Assembly (NCBI GenBank): GCA_900465675.1
Contig: UBJR01000004.1
Span: 186,001-250,000 of the forward strand
From: Hyphomicrobiales bacterium
Lineage (GTDB): Bacteria; Pseudomonadota; Alphaproteobacteria; Rhizobiales; Rhizobiaceae
DNA length: 64,000 nt
Direction of reading: 5' to 3'
Below the pieces are notes generated by a model that saw nothing but the letters and a program-made list of their open reading frames with translations, ran no database searches and was not told the DNA's origin. The position numbers and the translations under genes were made by a program. How positions within the stretch are numbered: position 1 is the stretch's first letter; every line of letters begins with the position of its first letter. This document shows positions 25,705 to 35,406 of the stretch, in pieces.

Positions 25705-26243
25705 GAGGGATCCTTCGACGTATTGGGATCGGATGCACTGGCGATGATGTTGGCGATGACGGCGGCCTTCTCAGGGTCCATCTCGTTGAGGATCAGGCTC
25801 GACTGGCGCGGGCCAAGCCGCATGATCACGGCGGCCGCAATTTCGGTCTTGGCCTTCTCGAGCTGCAGTGCAGCAGCATCCGGCTTCATGTTCTTGTAGA
25901 TGTCCGTCAGGCCGGCTTCGGCCTGCTTGAGGAAGACATCACGGCGCTTCAGCCAGTCTTGGTATTCGGCCTTGCGCTTATCCATTTCGGCGACGCGCGT
26001 ATCGATATCGGCGCGCAGCTTTTCGAGCTCCTGCTTTTGCAGAAGATAACGCTGGTCGCGGGCCGGATCGGCGATGTTGGTGCAGAACTGCTTGATTTCA
26101 TCCTCGGAGGTGATGTCGCCCTCCGGCTTCTGCGCTTCCTGTGCGAAGGCGCCAGGAATGGAAAGCAGCAGCACGGCTGCCGCCGGCAGCGCCGAGCGCC
26201 GCAACAGTTCGGCAACCGTCATGTCCCTGTTCAGCCTGATCAT
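25701..26243 (-). CDS. motE: MotE, periplasmic chaperone for MotC
   Basis: The 180-residue protein has an N-terminal signal peptide (to about residue 35, IPGAFAQ), a coiled-coil region (about 65-115, rich in Glu, Lys and Arg) and a C-terminal MgtE-N-like segment (IMRLGPRQSSLILNEMDPEK). It matches MotE of Sinorhizobium, which helps folding and stability of MotC in the periplasm. Despite its partner lying in the motB operon, it is embedded between flgI and flgH with four-base overlaps on both sides. Confidence 0.92.
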   Translation of the reverse strand: MIRLNRDMTVAELLRRSALPAAAVLLLSIPGAFAQEAQKPEGDITSEDEIKQFCTNIADPARDQRYLLQKQELEKLRADIDTRVAEMDKRKAEYQDWLKRRDVFLKQAEAGLTDIYKNMKPDAAALQLEKAKTEIAAAVIMRLGPRQSSLILNEMDPEKAAVIANIIASASDPNTSKDPS

Positions 26244-27361
26244 TGCAGCACAAGCTCCGCCTGCAGCGCACCTGCAGATTTGATACCTTGGAGGATGGCG
26301 ATGATGCCGTCCGGTTTCACGCCGATATTATTGAGACCGGCAACGAGGGTGCGCAGATCGGGACCATCAAGCATTGCCACCCGGCCGCCGGATTTCTGTG
26401 CGGCGATGTCGGTCTGCGGCTGTATAGCCGTCTGGCCCTTGGAGAAGGGTTCGGGCTGGATGACCTGCGGCGTCTCGGTGACCTGAACCGTCAGCGTACC
26501 ATAGCTGACAGCAACCGGTGACACCCGGACGTCGGCGCCGATGACGATGGTGCCCGTTCGCTCGTTGACCACCACCTTGGCAGGCGTATCGGTCTCGACG
26601 ACGAGGTTTTCGATATCGGCCATCAGGCGCGTCAGGTCGGCTTCACGCGGCTTCTGTACGATGACTTCCTGGGCGTCCTTGGCTTCGGCAACGGGGCCGC
26701 CGAAGCGTGACGACGCATAGCCGTTGACGACATCGGAAATACGCACGGCGGTCGAGAAGTCCGGGTTGCGAAGCTGCAGGACGAGATTGACGGAATCCTT
26801 GAAGCGCGATGGCAGTTCGCGTTCGATGATCGCACCGCCGGGAACGCGGCCGGCGGTGGTGACACCTTCGGTAACGGTTGCCGCAGCACCCTGCGCCTGA
26901 AAGCCCGATACCACGACGGAGCCCTGGGCAACGGCATAGATTTGGCCATCGGCGCCCGACAGCGAGGTCATGACCAGTGTACCGCCGCGCAGCGACGAGG
27001 CATCGCCCAGCGAGCTGACATTGACGTCGATGCGGCTGCCTGGGCTGGCGAACGGCGGAAGATTGGCGGTGACCATGACCGCTGCGGTGTTCTTGGCATT
27101 GGATTCGCCGCCCTGCGTCGAGATGCCGAGATTCTGCAGCATGGCGCGCATCGACTGTTCAGTGAACGGCGAGGCACGGAAACCGTCACCCGTTCCCTGC
27201 AGGCCGACGATCAAGCCGTAGCCGATCAGCTGGTTATCGCGGCCAGCCTGCAGCGAAGCGATATCCTTGATGCGCGACGACATCGCGACGGCAGGCGTCA
27301 CGGTGGTCATGCACATGGAGAGAGCCGCGAGCGCGGCGAGGATGCGAGAGACGATATTCAT
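26240..27361 (-). CDS. flgI: Flagellar P-ring protein FlgI
   Basis: The 373-residue protein has a signal peptide (to about residue 26) and the complete FlgI sequence, including SRIKDIASLQAGRDNQLIGY, GLVVGL-type VGLQGTGDGFRASPFT and the C-terminal LNNIGVKPDGIIAILQ. It forms the P ring in the peptidoglycan layer, assisted by FlgA, whose gene overlaps upstream by four bases. Confidence 0.97.
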   Translation of the reverse strand: MNIVSRILAALAALSMCMTTVTPAVAMSSRIKDIASLQAGRDNQLIGYGLIVGLQGTGDGFRASPFTEQSMRAMLQNLGISTQGGESNAKNTAAVMVTANLPPFASPGSRIDVNVSSLGDASSLRGGTLVMTSLSGADGQIYAVAQGSVVVSGFQAQGAAATVTEGVTTAGRVPGGAIIERELPSRFKDSVNLVLQLRNPDFSTAVRISDVVNGYASSRFGGPVAEAKDAQEVIVQKPREADLTRLMADIENLVVETDTPAKVVVNERTGTIVIGADVRVSPVAVSYGTLTVQVTETPQVIQPEPFSKGQTAIQPQTDIAAQKSGGRVAMLDGPDLRTLVAGLNNIGVKPDGIIAILQGIKSAGALQAELVLQ

Positions 27362-27840
27362 TTTGCCGCCACGTGGATGGTGCCGTCAGCCAGCACGGTG
27401 CCGCTGATGATGACGCCCGAATCCATGTTGCGGGCGCGGATGACCTGGCCGGTCGAGCCATCTTCGAGCGGCGAACCGGCCGCGGAAATGGTCATCGGGC
27501 CAAGATTGAATACCAGCCGGATCTGCGAGCCGCGCGTCACCGTATAGGCTTCGCGCAGCGCCGAGACATTGATGGTCCGGCCGGGAAGAAGCGTGCGCTT
27601 CGAGATCATTCCCCGGACCTCGTCGATCGACTTTGCGTAGTCTCCCGAGAGGTTGGGGTTCGTGACTTCGACTTCCTGAAGCTGGCCGGCGCTGATCGTT
27701 TCTCCGGGATAGATCGTCGCGGTCGGGACGACCGCGTAACCCATGCCTGCGCTTGCCGGCGATGTCACAAGGACACCGCCATATGCGATCGCAGCCAGTG
27801 CCGTCAGAGCGACGGTATTTCTCGCCCGGCGAAACATCAT
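27358..27840 (-). CDS. flgA: P-ring assembly chaperone FlgA
   Basis: This 160-residue protein has an N-terminal signal sequence and a SAF-type beta domain (TATIYPGETISAGQLQEVEV, LPGRTINVSALREAYTV, IRLVFNLGPMTISAAG), diagnostic of FlgA. It is the short form without the extra N-terminal domain found in enterics. It acts in the periplasm on FlgI and sits between flgG and flgI. Confidence 0.95.
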   Translation of the reverse strand: MMFRRARNTVALTALAAIAYGGVLVTSPASAGMGYAVVPTATIYPGETISAGQLQEVEVTNPNLSGDYAKSIDEVRGMISKRTLLPGRTINVSALREAYTVTRGSQIRLVFNLGPMTISAAGSPLEDGSTGQVIRARNMDSGVIISGTVLADGTIHVAAK

Positions 27841-27858
27841 GTTCGGCCCTTTCCTTGA

Positions 27859-28647
27859 TTACTTCAGGTTCTTGCTGACGATGGAGGCCATTTCGTCGGC
27901 AGTGGTGATGACCTTCGAGTTCATTTCATAGGCGCGCTGCGCGGAGATCAGCTCGGTGATTTCCTTCACCGGGTCGACGTTCGACGATTCCAGGTAGCCC
28001 TGCTTCATGTAGCCGTAGCCCTCTTCGTCGGGGGTGCCGACGACAGCTTCGCCGGAGGCAGGTGTCTGCTGGAAGAGGTTGTCGCCCATCGGCGTCAGGC
28101 CGGCTTCGTTGACGAAATCGGCAATCGTCAGCTGGCCAAGAGTGGTCGGATCGGTCTGGCCGGCGAGCACTGCCGACACCTCGCCGGAACGGCTGATCGT
28201 CAGCTGCGTCGAACCGGTCGGAATGGTGATCCCGGGGACGACCGTATAGCCGTCGGTGGTGACCAGCTGGCCGGTTTCATTCTTGTTGAAGGCGCCGGCG
28301 CGGCTATAGAGCGTCGTGCCGTCAGGTGTCTGGACCTGGAAGAACCCGCGGCCGACAAGCGCGACGTCGAGGTCGTTGCCGGTCTGGCTGAGTTCGCCCT
28401 GGATATGCAGGTTGCGAACGGCGGCGGTCTGAACGCCGAGACCGATATTTGCACCTTCAGGAACGATTGCCTGGTTGGCGCGGTTTGCGACACCCTTTGC
28501 GCGTTCGGTCTGGTACAGCAGGTCGGTGAATTCGGCGCGGGCGCGCTTGAAACCTGTCGTGTTGATGTTCGCGATGTTGTTCGCGATGACTTCGAGATTG
28601 GTCTGCTGGGCATCCATGCCCGTAGCCGCAATGGCAAGCGCTCTCAT
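27859..28647 (-). CDS. flgG: Distal rod protein FlgG
   Basis: The 262-residue protein is full length, beginning [20 protein letters not shown] with [18 protein letters not shown] and ending with the rod C-terminal helix ([19 protein letters not shown]). FlgG makes the distal rod. It is 18 bases from both fliE and flgA. Confidence 0.97.
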   Translation of the reverse strand: MRALAIAATGMDAQQTNLEVIANNIANINTTGFKRARAEFTDLLYQTERAKGVANRANQAIVPEGANIGLGVQTAAVRNLHIQGELSQTGNDLDVALVGRGFFQVQTPDGTTLYSRAGAFNKNETGQLVTTDGYTVVPGITIPTGSTQLTISRSGEVSAVLAGQTDPTTLGQLTIADFVNEAGLTPMGDNLFQQTPASGEAVVGTPDEEGYGYMKQGYLESSNVDPVKEITELISAQRAYEMNSKVITTADEMASIVSKNLK

Positions 28648-28665
28648 CTGTTCGTCCTTATCCGG

Positions 28666-28998
28666 TTACATCTGCATCTTGGTGACGTCGAGGAAGGCCG
28701 ATACAACCTTGTCCCGGATGGCGATTGCCGTTTGAAGTGTCTGCTCGGCCTGCAGCATGGAATCGACGACTTCACGGGTCGTTGCCGTGCCCTTGATGCC
28801 GGCGAAAGACATTGATTCCGCGCCTTTGACCGAGTCCATGGCCTGGGTTGCCATGTTGCCGAGCATCGAGGAGAAGCTCTGGCCGGCCTTTGCGCTTTCT
28901 GCGGCCGAAGTGACCTGCGACGATGAATTCTCGTCCGTGATGCTTCCAAGGCCACGTGTGCCGGAAAGCGAACCGATGCTCTGTACGTTGCTGATCAT
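28666..28998 (-). CDS. fliE: MS-ring/rod adapter FliE
   Basis: At 110 residues this small helical protein matches FliE: FSSMLGNMATQAMDSVKGAE followed by a C-terminal helix with MLQAEQTLQTAIAIRDKVV. FliE joins the rod to the MS ring and export gate. Its ATG overlaps the flgC stop by one base (TAATG). Confidence 0.95.
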   Translation of the reverse strand: MISNVQSIGSLSGTRGLGSITDENSSSQVTSAAESAKAGQSFSSMLGNMATQAMDSVKGAESMSFAGIKGTATTREVVDSMLQAEQTLQTAIAIRDKVVSAFLDVTKMQM

Positions 28999-29414
28999 TA
29001 TTGGCTCTTCAGAAGGTCGATGGTGGAGGAGATCAAATCGCGCGTCTGCTTGATGGTCTGCAGATTGGCGTCATAGGACCGGTTCGCTTCGCGCATGTCG
29101 GCCATTTCGACCAGCATGTTGACGTTTGGCATCTTCACCACGCCACGCTCATCCGCTGCAGGATTGCTCGGATCGTATTCGGTGGTGAATTCCGTCTCGT
29201 CGACACCGAGCTTCTTGACGCCAACTGTTGTGACGCCCCCGGCACGATCGACTTGCTCACCGAAGGTTACCGTCTTGCGGCGGTAGGGATCGGCGCCCGG
29301 CGTATCGCCAGTCGACCGCGAGTTGGCGATGTTTTCCGAGACAATGCGCAGGCGAGTCGATTGAGCCTCAAGCCCCGACCCAGCAATCTTCATGGCTGCT
29401 GATAAAGGATCCAC
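28998..29414 (-). CDS. flgC: Proximal rod protein FlgC
   Basis: The 138-residue protein has the rod-family N-terminus ([20 protein letters not shown]) and C-terminus ([20 protein letters not shown]). Length and motifs fit FlgC. It follows flgB by four bases. Confidence 0.96.
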   Translation of the reverse strand: MDPLSAAMKIAGSGLEAQSTRLRIVSENIANSRSTGDTPGADPYRRKTVTFGEQVDRAGGVTTVGVKKLGVDETEFTTEYDPSNPAADERGVVKMPNVNMLVEMADMREANRSYDANLQTIKQTRDLISSTIDLLKSQ

Positions 29415-29418
29415 GATT

Positions 29419-29811
29419 TTACTTCCTTACAGTCATCAACATCATTCTATTGAAAGAGCCGACCAGCGAGGTGTTCAGCTCGTACTGGCGCTTGATTTCG
29501 CCTGACTTGGAGAGTTCTTCAGCGAGACCGACAGTGTTGCCGGATTCCTGCACGCCGATCTCCTGATCGAGTGCGGCTTCCTTGACGTCGATGCTGCCGC
29601 TGGTGCTGAAATCGTTGCCGCTGAAATGCGCAGGATTGGTGCGCGCCATGGAAACATCAGCGTTTTCGAGGACCGACTGGAAGGGCGAGACGTCCTTCGC
29701 ACGGTACTTCGGGGTGTTCGCGTTCGCGATGTTGCCGGCCACAACCTCCTGACGGACTGTCAGCCATTCCGCCTGCCGCGAGGCCAAGTCGAACAGTTGA
29801 ATCGGTTGCAT
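29419..29811 (-). CDS. flgB: Proximal rod protein FlgB
   Basis: The 130-residue protein includes [20 protein letters not shown] near the N-terminus and a C-terminal helix ending in MMLMTVRK, as expected of FlgB. It is the first gene of the ten-gene basal-body operon; the 166-base gap upstream also carries the terminator of the fliI operon. Confidence 0.95.
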   Translation of the reverse strand: MQPIQLFDLASRQAEWLTVRQEVVAGNIANANTPKYRAKDVSPFQSVLENADVSMARTNPAHFSGNDFSTSGSIDVKEAALDQEIGVQESGNTVGLAEELSKSGEIKRQYELNTSLVGSFNRMMLMTVRK

Positions 29812-29920
29812 GGGAACTCTCCGTTTTTACTAAGAGGACCCTAGGGCGGTAATCTTGCGTCAGACTTACGGAGAACGCGGCTTTCGGCCTGCGTGCCCGT
29901 TATGCCTCGGGCATCAACAA

Positions 29921-29948
29921 AAAAGCCCCAGGTGCGGCCGGGGCTTTT
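29921..29948 (-). terminator. Terminator after the flgF-fliI operon
   Basis: A 9-bp stem (AAAAGCCCC/GGGGCTTTT) with a ten-base loop lies 30 bases after the stop of the last gene of the fliI operon; on the minus strand it is followed by a T-run (TTTTTTGTTG type). Confidence 0.8.
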
Positions 29949-29977
29949 CTTCATGTTCTGAGCTTTGCAGTCTGGAA

Positions 29978-30532
29978 TTAGCGGTAGATGTCGCCCTTGG
30001 AGGTGACGATCACCCATTTGCCGTCGCGCTGCTCGATCGTCGCGAGGCGGCTTTCGTCCGGCAGGACCGATCCGACGCGAACGACATACATTCCGGTCGT
30101 ATCCTCGATCAGCGCCCGGCCGTTCGCCACATGCAGAAGCTTGAATCCGGAGCTCGCCGGGAACGGCTGGTCTTCCGGCACCAGGCCCTTTTCGACTTCC
30201 TTGCCGACGCTGGAGACCGTTGCGGTGGTCAGCTGGTCCAGCGGCTCCGGCTTGTTCTGGACTTCGTTCTTGTTGACCATGGCAAGCGGCGAGACGCTGA
30301 AGACGTTGCGTGCCGGCCAGTCGGGAAGATCCCGCGTGCGATCGCCCTGGGCAACATTGATGCTGAACTTGTCCTCGTTGAAGAAGACATACCAGGGGAA
30401 AATCGCGGCGGCACCCGCGAGCGCGAGACCTGTCACGGTCAGCAGGCGGTCGAGCATCATCGACTGCCGCTTCTCATTCGACTTCAGCGGAGCAATGCGC
30501 TCGTCGTCGTCTTCAAACCCGGTCACGTTCAA
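29978..30532 (-). CDS. Single-pass membrane protein of the fliI operon, unknown function
   Basis: The 184-residue protein has a charged cytoplasmic N-terminus, one membrane segment (about residues 27-51) and a soluble C-terminal part. The last 60 residues (LLHVANGRALIEDTTGMYVV, RVGSVLPDESRLATIEQRDG) form a beta-rich pattern resembling the HR/PilP domains of type II secretion and type IV pilus inner-membrane proteins. It overlaps fliI by four bases, is followed by a terminator, and is kept at this place in other rhizobia. A structural role at the basal body or export site is plausible; the function is not known. Confidence 0.82.
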   Translation of the reverse strand: MNVTGFEDDDERIAPLKSNEKRQSMMLDRLLTVTGLALAGAAAIFPWYVFFNEDKFSINVAQGDRTRDLPDWPARNVFSVSPLAMVNKNEVQNKPEPLDQLTTATVSSVGKEVEKGLVPEDQPFPASSGFKLLHVANGRALIEDTTGMYVVRVGSVLPDESRLATIEQRDGKWVIVTSKGDIYR

Positions 30533-31926
30533 CCTCTTCTCGGAGCCCCTGGCTGGTTCGGCATTCCGGCTGCCGCCTTAAGGGCAGTGGCCAGATCGGC
30601 GAAGGCGTCTGGCGACGCCGAATCGCCCGGCGACTGTTTCAAAACATCGTAAATAATTGGTACTTGCTTGACCGCCATGTCCAAATCCGGGTCAGCGCCC
30701 GGACGATAACCGCCGATCAGACGCAGGTCCCGGGTCTCTTCGAAACGGTGGATCAGCGACTTCAGACGCGAGACCAGCTTTTCCTGGTCCGGCGTCCAGG
30801 CCTTGCGGGCGAGACGCGAGATCGAGGCGAGCGGATCGATCGGCGGATAACGGCCTTCTTCAGCCAGGCTACGCTGCAGGACGAGGTGGCCATCGAGAAT
30901 GCCGCGGGTCGAGTCGGCGATCGGATCGTTGTGATTGTCGCCATCGACGAGGATCGAGATGATCGCGGTGATCGTGCCGGTTCCTTCAGGTCCCGGGCCG
31001 GCGCGCTCCAGAAGCCGGGGCAGTTCGGTGAAGACCGAGGCCGGATAGCCGCGAGCGATCGGCGGCTCACCCGATGCGGTCGCCACTTCGCGGATTGCGT
31101 GGGCAAAACGGGTGACGCTGTCGACGATCAGGAGGACGTTCTGGCCCCGGTCGCGGAAATACTCGGCGATCGTTACCGCCGTCAGCGGCGCCATCTTGCG
31201 CAGCATCGGGCTCTCGTCGCTGGTTGCCACGACGGCGATCGACTTCTTCATGTTTTCGCCGAGCGTATCCTCGATGAATTCGCGAACTTCGCGGCCGCGT
31301 TCGCCGACCAGCGCGATGACAACCTTGTCGAAGGCATCGGCCATGGCGAGCATCGAGAGAAGTGTCGACTTGCCGACGCCAGAACCGGCGAAGATGCCGA
31401 GGCGCTGGCCATGGCAAAGCGGCGAGAAGATATCGACGGCGCGTACGCCGGTCTTGAAGCCCTTGTCGACGCGCTTTCGGGTCATCGACGGCGGCGCGGT
31501 GTTGGAGATGGAACGGCGATCGAGCCCTTCGGTGATCGGACCCAGACCATCGATCGGCTCGCAGAGCGAATTGATGGTCCGGCCGCACCAGCTGTCGGAG
31601 GGAGCGATGCGGAATGCACCCTTGCGGATGACGGTATCGTGGATGCCGATCGGCTCGCCCGGCTCGATCGGGCAGACATAGGCGAGATCCGGTTCGACGC
31701 GGACAACCTCGCCGAGATGAATGCCGGTTGCCGACTTGTGCGCCACGAATTCGCCAAGGCGCACATGCCTGGAAAGACCTGTAACCGTGTAGTGGCCCGC
31801 CGCGATGGTCTGCACATGGCCGCCATGGGCCACGGAAAATTCGGGCTTCGTATAACGGGCGGCGAGAGCGGCGAGATGCTCGAGCTTGGGCGAAAGTGCT
31901 TCTTTTGTCAGCGGCACGGTGTTCAT
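30529..31926 (-). CDS. fliI: Flagellar export ATPase FliI
   Basis: The 465-residue protein is a complete F1-type rotary ATPase of the FliI family. The Walker A motif (GIFAGSGVGKSTLL) lies near residue 180, Walker B is in NVLLIVDSVTRFAHA, and the RGYPASVFTELPRLLERAG segment is typical. It energises export together with the proton motive force, with FliH and FliJ as partners; likely equivalents of those are encoded at 16052-16690 and 1460-1870. It follows flgF by 16 bases. Confidence 0.97.
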   Translation of the reverse strand: MNTVPLTKEALSPKLEHLAALAARYTKPEFSVAHGGHVQTIAAGHYTVTGLSRHVRLGEFVAHKSATGIHLGEVVRVEPDLAYVCPIEPGEPIGIHDTVIRKGAFRIAPSDSWCGRTINSLCEPIDGLGPITEGLDRRSISNTAPPSMTRKRVDKGFKTGVRAVDIFSPLCHGQRLGIFAGSGVGKSTLLSMLAMADAFDKVVIALVGERGREVREFIEDTLGENMKKSIAVVATSDESPMLRKMAPLTAVTIAEYFRDRGQNVLLIVDSVTRFAHAIREVATASGEPPIARGYPASVFTELPRLLERAGPGPEGTGTITAIISILVDGDNHNDPIADSTRGILDGHLVLQRSLAEEGRYPPIDPLASISRLARKAWTPDQEKLVSRLKSLIHRFEETRDLRLIGGYRPGADPDLDMAVKQVPIIYDVLKQSPGDSASPDAFADLATALKAAAGMPNQPGAPRRG

Positions 31927-31942
31927 GTCTCAGACCTTCCGC

Positions 31943-32677
31943 TTAGCGGCTGCCACCAAGCGTCTTGATCGCCTCGTTGAACGAGTTTTCGCTATCGGTC
32001 GTCAGCGATGCGATGCTTTCGAAGGCGCGGTTGACCTCGATCAACTGGGTGATCTCGCGCATCGCGTTGACGTTGGAATTCTCCAGATAACCTTGCTCGA
32101 CGCCGACGTTGAAGCGGTCGGTAACGGCGCGCGGCGTTTCCGTGGTCATGACGCCGCTGTTCTCATAGCGCAGGTAACCCTTGGAGATATCGGCCTCAAA
32201 CAGACCGATAGAGCCAACCTGGCGGTTGCCTTGATAGATACCGCCGTCGGCGCCGACCTTCGGCTCGCCGCCGGCCGTGTTGAGGATGATCGGCGCGCCG
32301 CCGGCATCGAGAACGGGATAGCCACGGATCGAAACCAGCTCGCCGGTGTCCTTCATCGTGAAGCGGCCGTCTTTGGTCAGAACCTGACCGGCCGGCGTGT
32401 CGAGTGAGAACCAGGCGTCGCCCTTGATGGCGAAGTCCAGCATGTTGCCGGTGTGCTGCAGCTCGCCGGTATCGCCAGAGAGATAGTCATTACCCTGCGA
32501 AACGAAGGCAACCTTGGCATTCAGCTTGTTGTCGGTGTTGCTGAGGATCTGGTTGAACTTCACTTCCGTGCCGCGGAAACCCGTCGTGTTCACGTTTGCC
32601 ATGTTGTCCGCGATGGTCGTCAAACGCTTTTCGAGTGCCATCTGTGATGACAGAGAAACATAAAGACCGGATTGCAT
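31943..32677 (-). CDS. flgF: Proximal rod protein FlgF
   Basis: The 244-residue protein has the rod-family N-terminus (MALEKRLTTIADNMANVNTT) and the C-terminal helix (SNVNAMREITQLIEVNRAFE). Length distinguishes it from the longer FlgG. It is the first gene of a minus-strand operon with fliI, diverging from motA. Confidence 0.92.
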   Translation of the reverse strand: MQSGLYVSLSSQMALEKRLTTIADNMANVNTTGFRGTEVKFNQILSNTDNKLNAKVAFVSQGNDYLSGDTGELQHTGNMLDFAIKGDAWFSLDTPAGQVLTKDGRFTMKDTGELVSIRGYPVLDAGGAPIILNTAGGEPKVGADGGIYQGNRQVGSIGLFEADISKGYLRYENSGVMTTETPRAVTDRFNVGVEQGYLENSNVNAMREITQLIEVNRAFESIASLTTDSENSFNEAIKTLGGSR

Positions 32678-32924
32678 CGGGGTAAGCTCCTGGCATTGGC
32701 GATGAACGGTACGAAGATCGGGTTCCCTGGTGTGCGACCCGATTTCCGCTGAGGCGGCATCTCAGAAACGGGCGTAGTTCGCCCATTCGTCATCTCCAAT
32801 CTGACAGCAGTTCCTTGTGCGAAACTGGCACGCGAAAATCCTGTCAGCGGGGACAACCATCAGCCTCACGCAAGCCAGCAACCCTATCCCATCAGCTGAA
32901 AATAACGATCAGGTGTGACTGACG
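32678..32924. promoter_or_regulatory. Divergent promoter region flgF / motA
   Basis: This 247-base region separates two divergent flagellar operons and must hold promoters for both. I cannot place -35/-10 elements with confidence and see no TTAA-N7-TTAA site here. In Sinorhizobium equivalent class II operons depend on VisNR through Rem. Confidence 0.5.
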
Positions 32925-33797
32925 ATGAATATCATTATCGGATTTGTGATTACGATCGGCTGCATCATCGGCAGCTTCATGGCCATGGGTGGCCATCTCG
33001 AAGCGCTATTTCAGCCGTTCGAGCTTGTTATCATCGGCGGCGCCGGTCTCGGCAGTTTCATCATGGGTAATCCCATGAAAGTCGTGAAGGATTCGGGCAA
33101 GGCGCTCGGTGAAGCCTTCAAGCATACGGTTCCGAAGGAACGCAATTATCTCGATACGCTCGGTGTGCTCTACTCGCTGATGCGCGACCTGCGCACCAAG
33201 TCGCGCAACGAAATCGAAGCGCATATCGACAACCCGGCCGAATCCTCGATCTTCCAGACCGCCCCGACGGTGCTGAAAAACAAGGAGCTGACGGCGTTCA
33301 TCTGTGACTACGTCCGCCTGATCATCATCGGCAATGCCCGCTCTCACGAGATCGAGGCGCTGATGGACGAAGAAATCAACACCATCCTGCACGACAAGCT
33401 GAAGCCCTATCACGCGATCCAGACCATGGGTGACGCGTTCCCGGCTATCGGTATCGTCGCGGCCGTTCTCGGCGTTATCAAGGCCATGGCGCACATCAAC
33501 GACTCGCCCGAAGTTCTCGGTCACCTGATCGGTTCGGCGCTTGTCGGTACCTTCCTTGGTATTCTTCTCTCTTACTGCGTCTGCTCGCCGATCTGCTCAC
33601 AGATCAAGATCGTTCGTTCCAAGCAGCACCGTCTCTATGTCATCGTGAAGCAGACGCTGCTCGCCTACATGAACGGCTCGGTGCCGCAGGTTGCTCTCGA
33701 ATACGGCCGCAAGACGATCTCGGCTTACGAGCGTCCGTCGATCGATGCAGTCGAGCAGGAAATGATGAACCCGGGTGGCGAGAACAAGGCGGCCTAA
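32925..33797 (+). CDS. motA: Flagellar stator protein MotA
   Basis: The 290-residue protein has four membrane segments (about 2-20, 30-48, 168-190, 200-222) and a large cytoplasmic loop. The family segment [20 protein letters not shown] is present, with the conserved Pro and Gly residues of MotA. With MotB it forms the proton-driven stator. It is the first gene of motA-fliM-fliN-fliG and is separated from motB by 17 kb. Confidence 0.96.
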   Translation: MNIIIGFVITIGCIIGSFMAMGGHLEALFQPFELVIIGGAGLGSFIMGNPMKVVKDSGKALGEAFKHTVPKERNYLDTLGVLYSLMRDLRTKSRNEIEAHIDNPAESSIFQTAPTVLKNKELTAFICDYVRLIIIGNARSHEIEALMDEEINTILHDKLKPYHAIQTMGDAFPAIGIVAAVLGVIKAMAHINDSPEVLGHLIGSALVGTFLGILLSYCVCSPICSQIKIVRSKQHRLYVIVKQTLLAYMNGSVPQVALEYGRKTISAYERPSIDAVEQEMMNPGGENKAA

Positions 33798-33803
33798 GCG
33801 ACC

Positions 33804-34745
33804 ATGAACAACGTTGCACTAGAGAAACCGGCAATGAATGCCGCACTGTTGGCCAAGCTTACTGGCCGTCTCGGCGACAAGGCGACCATCGACAAACTCT
33901 GTGCCGCCTTTGCGGACGTCTACATCGAATTCATGCCCGACATCTTCAAGAGCGAGACGGGCCTCGAAGTGACGATCGGCTATCTCGGCTGCGATTCCGG
34001 CTACAAGAACGACCTGATTGCCGATCTCGGCGCCAACTCGACACTCGTCGATGCAACGCTGCGCAACTGGTCACAGGATATCACGCTTTCCTGCGGCAAC
34101 GGCTTCATCATCACACTGATGGAAAGCCTGCTGGGTGCCGCACCCGAAACGATCGAGCAGCCAGCCGACCGTCTGCTTTCGGTGATCGAGCTGGAACTAG
34201 GCGTCATGGTGTTCGACAAGATCGCCAGCGTGCTGCGTTCCGCAGTCAACGCGCCTGGCGGCTTCGAGCCGATGTTGGAACTGCCGCATGCACTGGAAAA
34301 CCGCGCAAAGCCTTCCGAAGACAAGCCGGACGAATTTGCGGCGGCGATCAACATGTCGATCACACTTGCCGGGATGACGTCGGAATTTTCGCTGATCGTG
34401 CTGCAGTCGGCGCTGCTCAAGACGCAGATTTCGGCGCCGAAGGCGAAGAGCCAGTCGTCGAAGTCCTCGGAATGGGCCGAGCAGATCGGGCACCAGGTCC
34501 GCCGCTCGCATGTGACGCTCGAAGCCAAGATCCGCCTTCAGGATCTGACGCTGCGCACGATTTCCAAGCTTGCTGCCGGCGATGTCATTCCGTTCCGCGA
34601 CGAGCAGGATGTCCGCGTCGAAGTCAGCGCCAACAGCAAGGAATTGTATGTGTGCGAGTTCGGGCGTTCCGGCGAGAATTATACCGTCCGGGTGAAGGAT
34701 ACGATGAGCTCCGACGACGAGCTCATCCGTCACTTAATGAATTAA
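33804..34745 (+). CDS. fliM: Flagellar switch protein FliM
   Basis: The 313-residue protein lies six bases after motA and before fliN. The C-terminal SpoA-type domain ([20 protein letters not shown] with [16 protein letters not shown]) and a CheC-like middle ([22 protein letters not shown]) identify FliM, but similarity to enteric FliM is low. The short N-terminal peptide that binds CheY-P in enteric FliM (LSQxEIDALL type) is not recognisable; the N-terminus reads [19 protein letters not shown]. Gene context makes the identity secure. Confidence 0.92.
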   Translation: MNNVALEKPAMNAALLAKLTGRLGDKATIDKLCAAFADVYIEFMPDIFKSETGLEVTIGYLGCDSGYKNDLIADLGANSTLVDATLRNWSQDITLSCGNGFIITLMESLLGAAPETIEQPADRLLSVIELELGVMVFDKIASVLRSAVNAPGGFEPMLELPHALENRAKPSEDKPDEFAAAINMSITLAGMTSEFSLIVLQSALLKTQISAPKAKSQSSKSSEWAEQIGHQVRRSHVTLEAKIRLQDLTLRTISKLAAGDVIPFRDEQDVRVEVSANSKELYVCEFGRSGENYTVRVKDTMSSDDELIRHLMN

Positions 34746-34809
34746 TCGGTTCCCGCCATTTTGGCTGCCACGGCAGCTTGAGGCAAGTTTCAACTGGAAT
34801 AGTGATTTC

Positions 34810-35376
34810 ATGGCTACGAAGAAAACACAGCAGAACGACGATCTGTCATTGGAGCTTCCGGGCAACGAGGCTGACCTCGATCAGGCGATCGATGATCTTC
34901 GCGGGGTCCTGAAGCAGGATTCCGACGGCGGCCTTGCTGATTTCGGCGGCGACACCGACGCATTTAGCACGGGCACGGATCTTTCGGCATTCGGCGACTT
35001 CGGTGGCGAAGACGAAGCAGCTCCGGCATTTGGCGGCGGTGATTTCGGCGGCGACTCGGATTTCGGTGATACCGGTTTCTCGGCATCGAGCGGCGAACCT
35101 GCTCCACTTGGCAGCGCGCTGTCTTCGAATTTCGAACTGATCATGGACATTCCGATCGATGTCCAGATCATGCTGGGAAGCAGCCGCATGCAGGTTTCCG
35201 GCCTGATGAACCTCAACGAGGGCGCAACGATCGCGCTCGACAAGAGGATCGGCGAGCCGGTTGATATCATGGTGAATGGCCGCAAGATTGCACGTGGCGA
35301 GATCACCGTTCTTGAGAATGACGACACGCGTTTCGGCGTTAAACTGATAGAAGTTTTAAGTACCAAAAAAGCCTGA
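34810..35376 (+). CDS. fliN: Flagellar switch protein FliN with long Phe/Gly/Asp-rich N-terminus
   Basis: The C-terminal SpoA domain occupies residues about 108-185 ([20 protein letters not shown], then [20 protein letters not shown]), which is the whole of a standard FliN core. The 188-residue length exceeds enteric FliN (about 137) because of an N-terminal extension: residues about 38-98 are acidic and rich in Gly and Phe, with repeated FGG, DFG and AFG units. This part should be disordered. FliN forms the lower C ring and binds CheY-P and FliH. Confidence 0.94.
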   Translation: MATKKTQQNDDLSLELPGNEADLDQAIDDLRGVLKQDSDGGLADFGGDTDAFSTGTDLSAFGDFGGEDEAAPAFGGGDFGGDSDFGDTGFSASSGEPAPLGSALSSNFELIMDIPIDVQIMLGSSRMQVSGLMNLNEGATIALDKRIGEPVDIMVNGRKIARGEITVLENDDTRFGVKLIEVLSTKKA

Positions 35377-35406
35377 TCCCGGTTTTAGGGACGGAGAGGT
35401 TAGACC

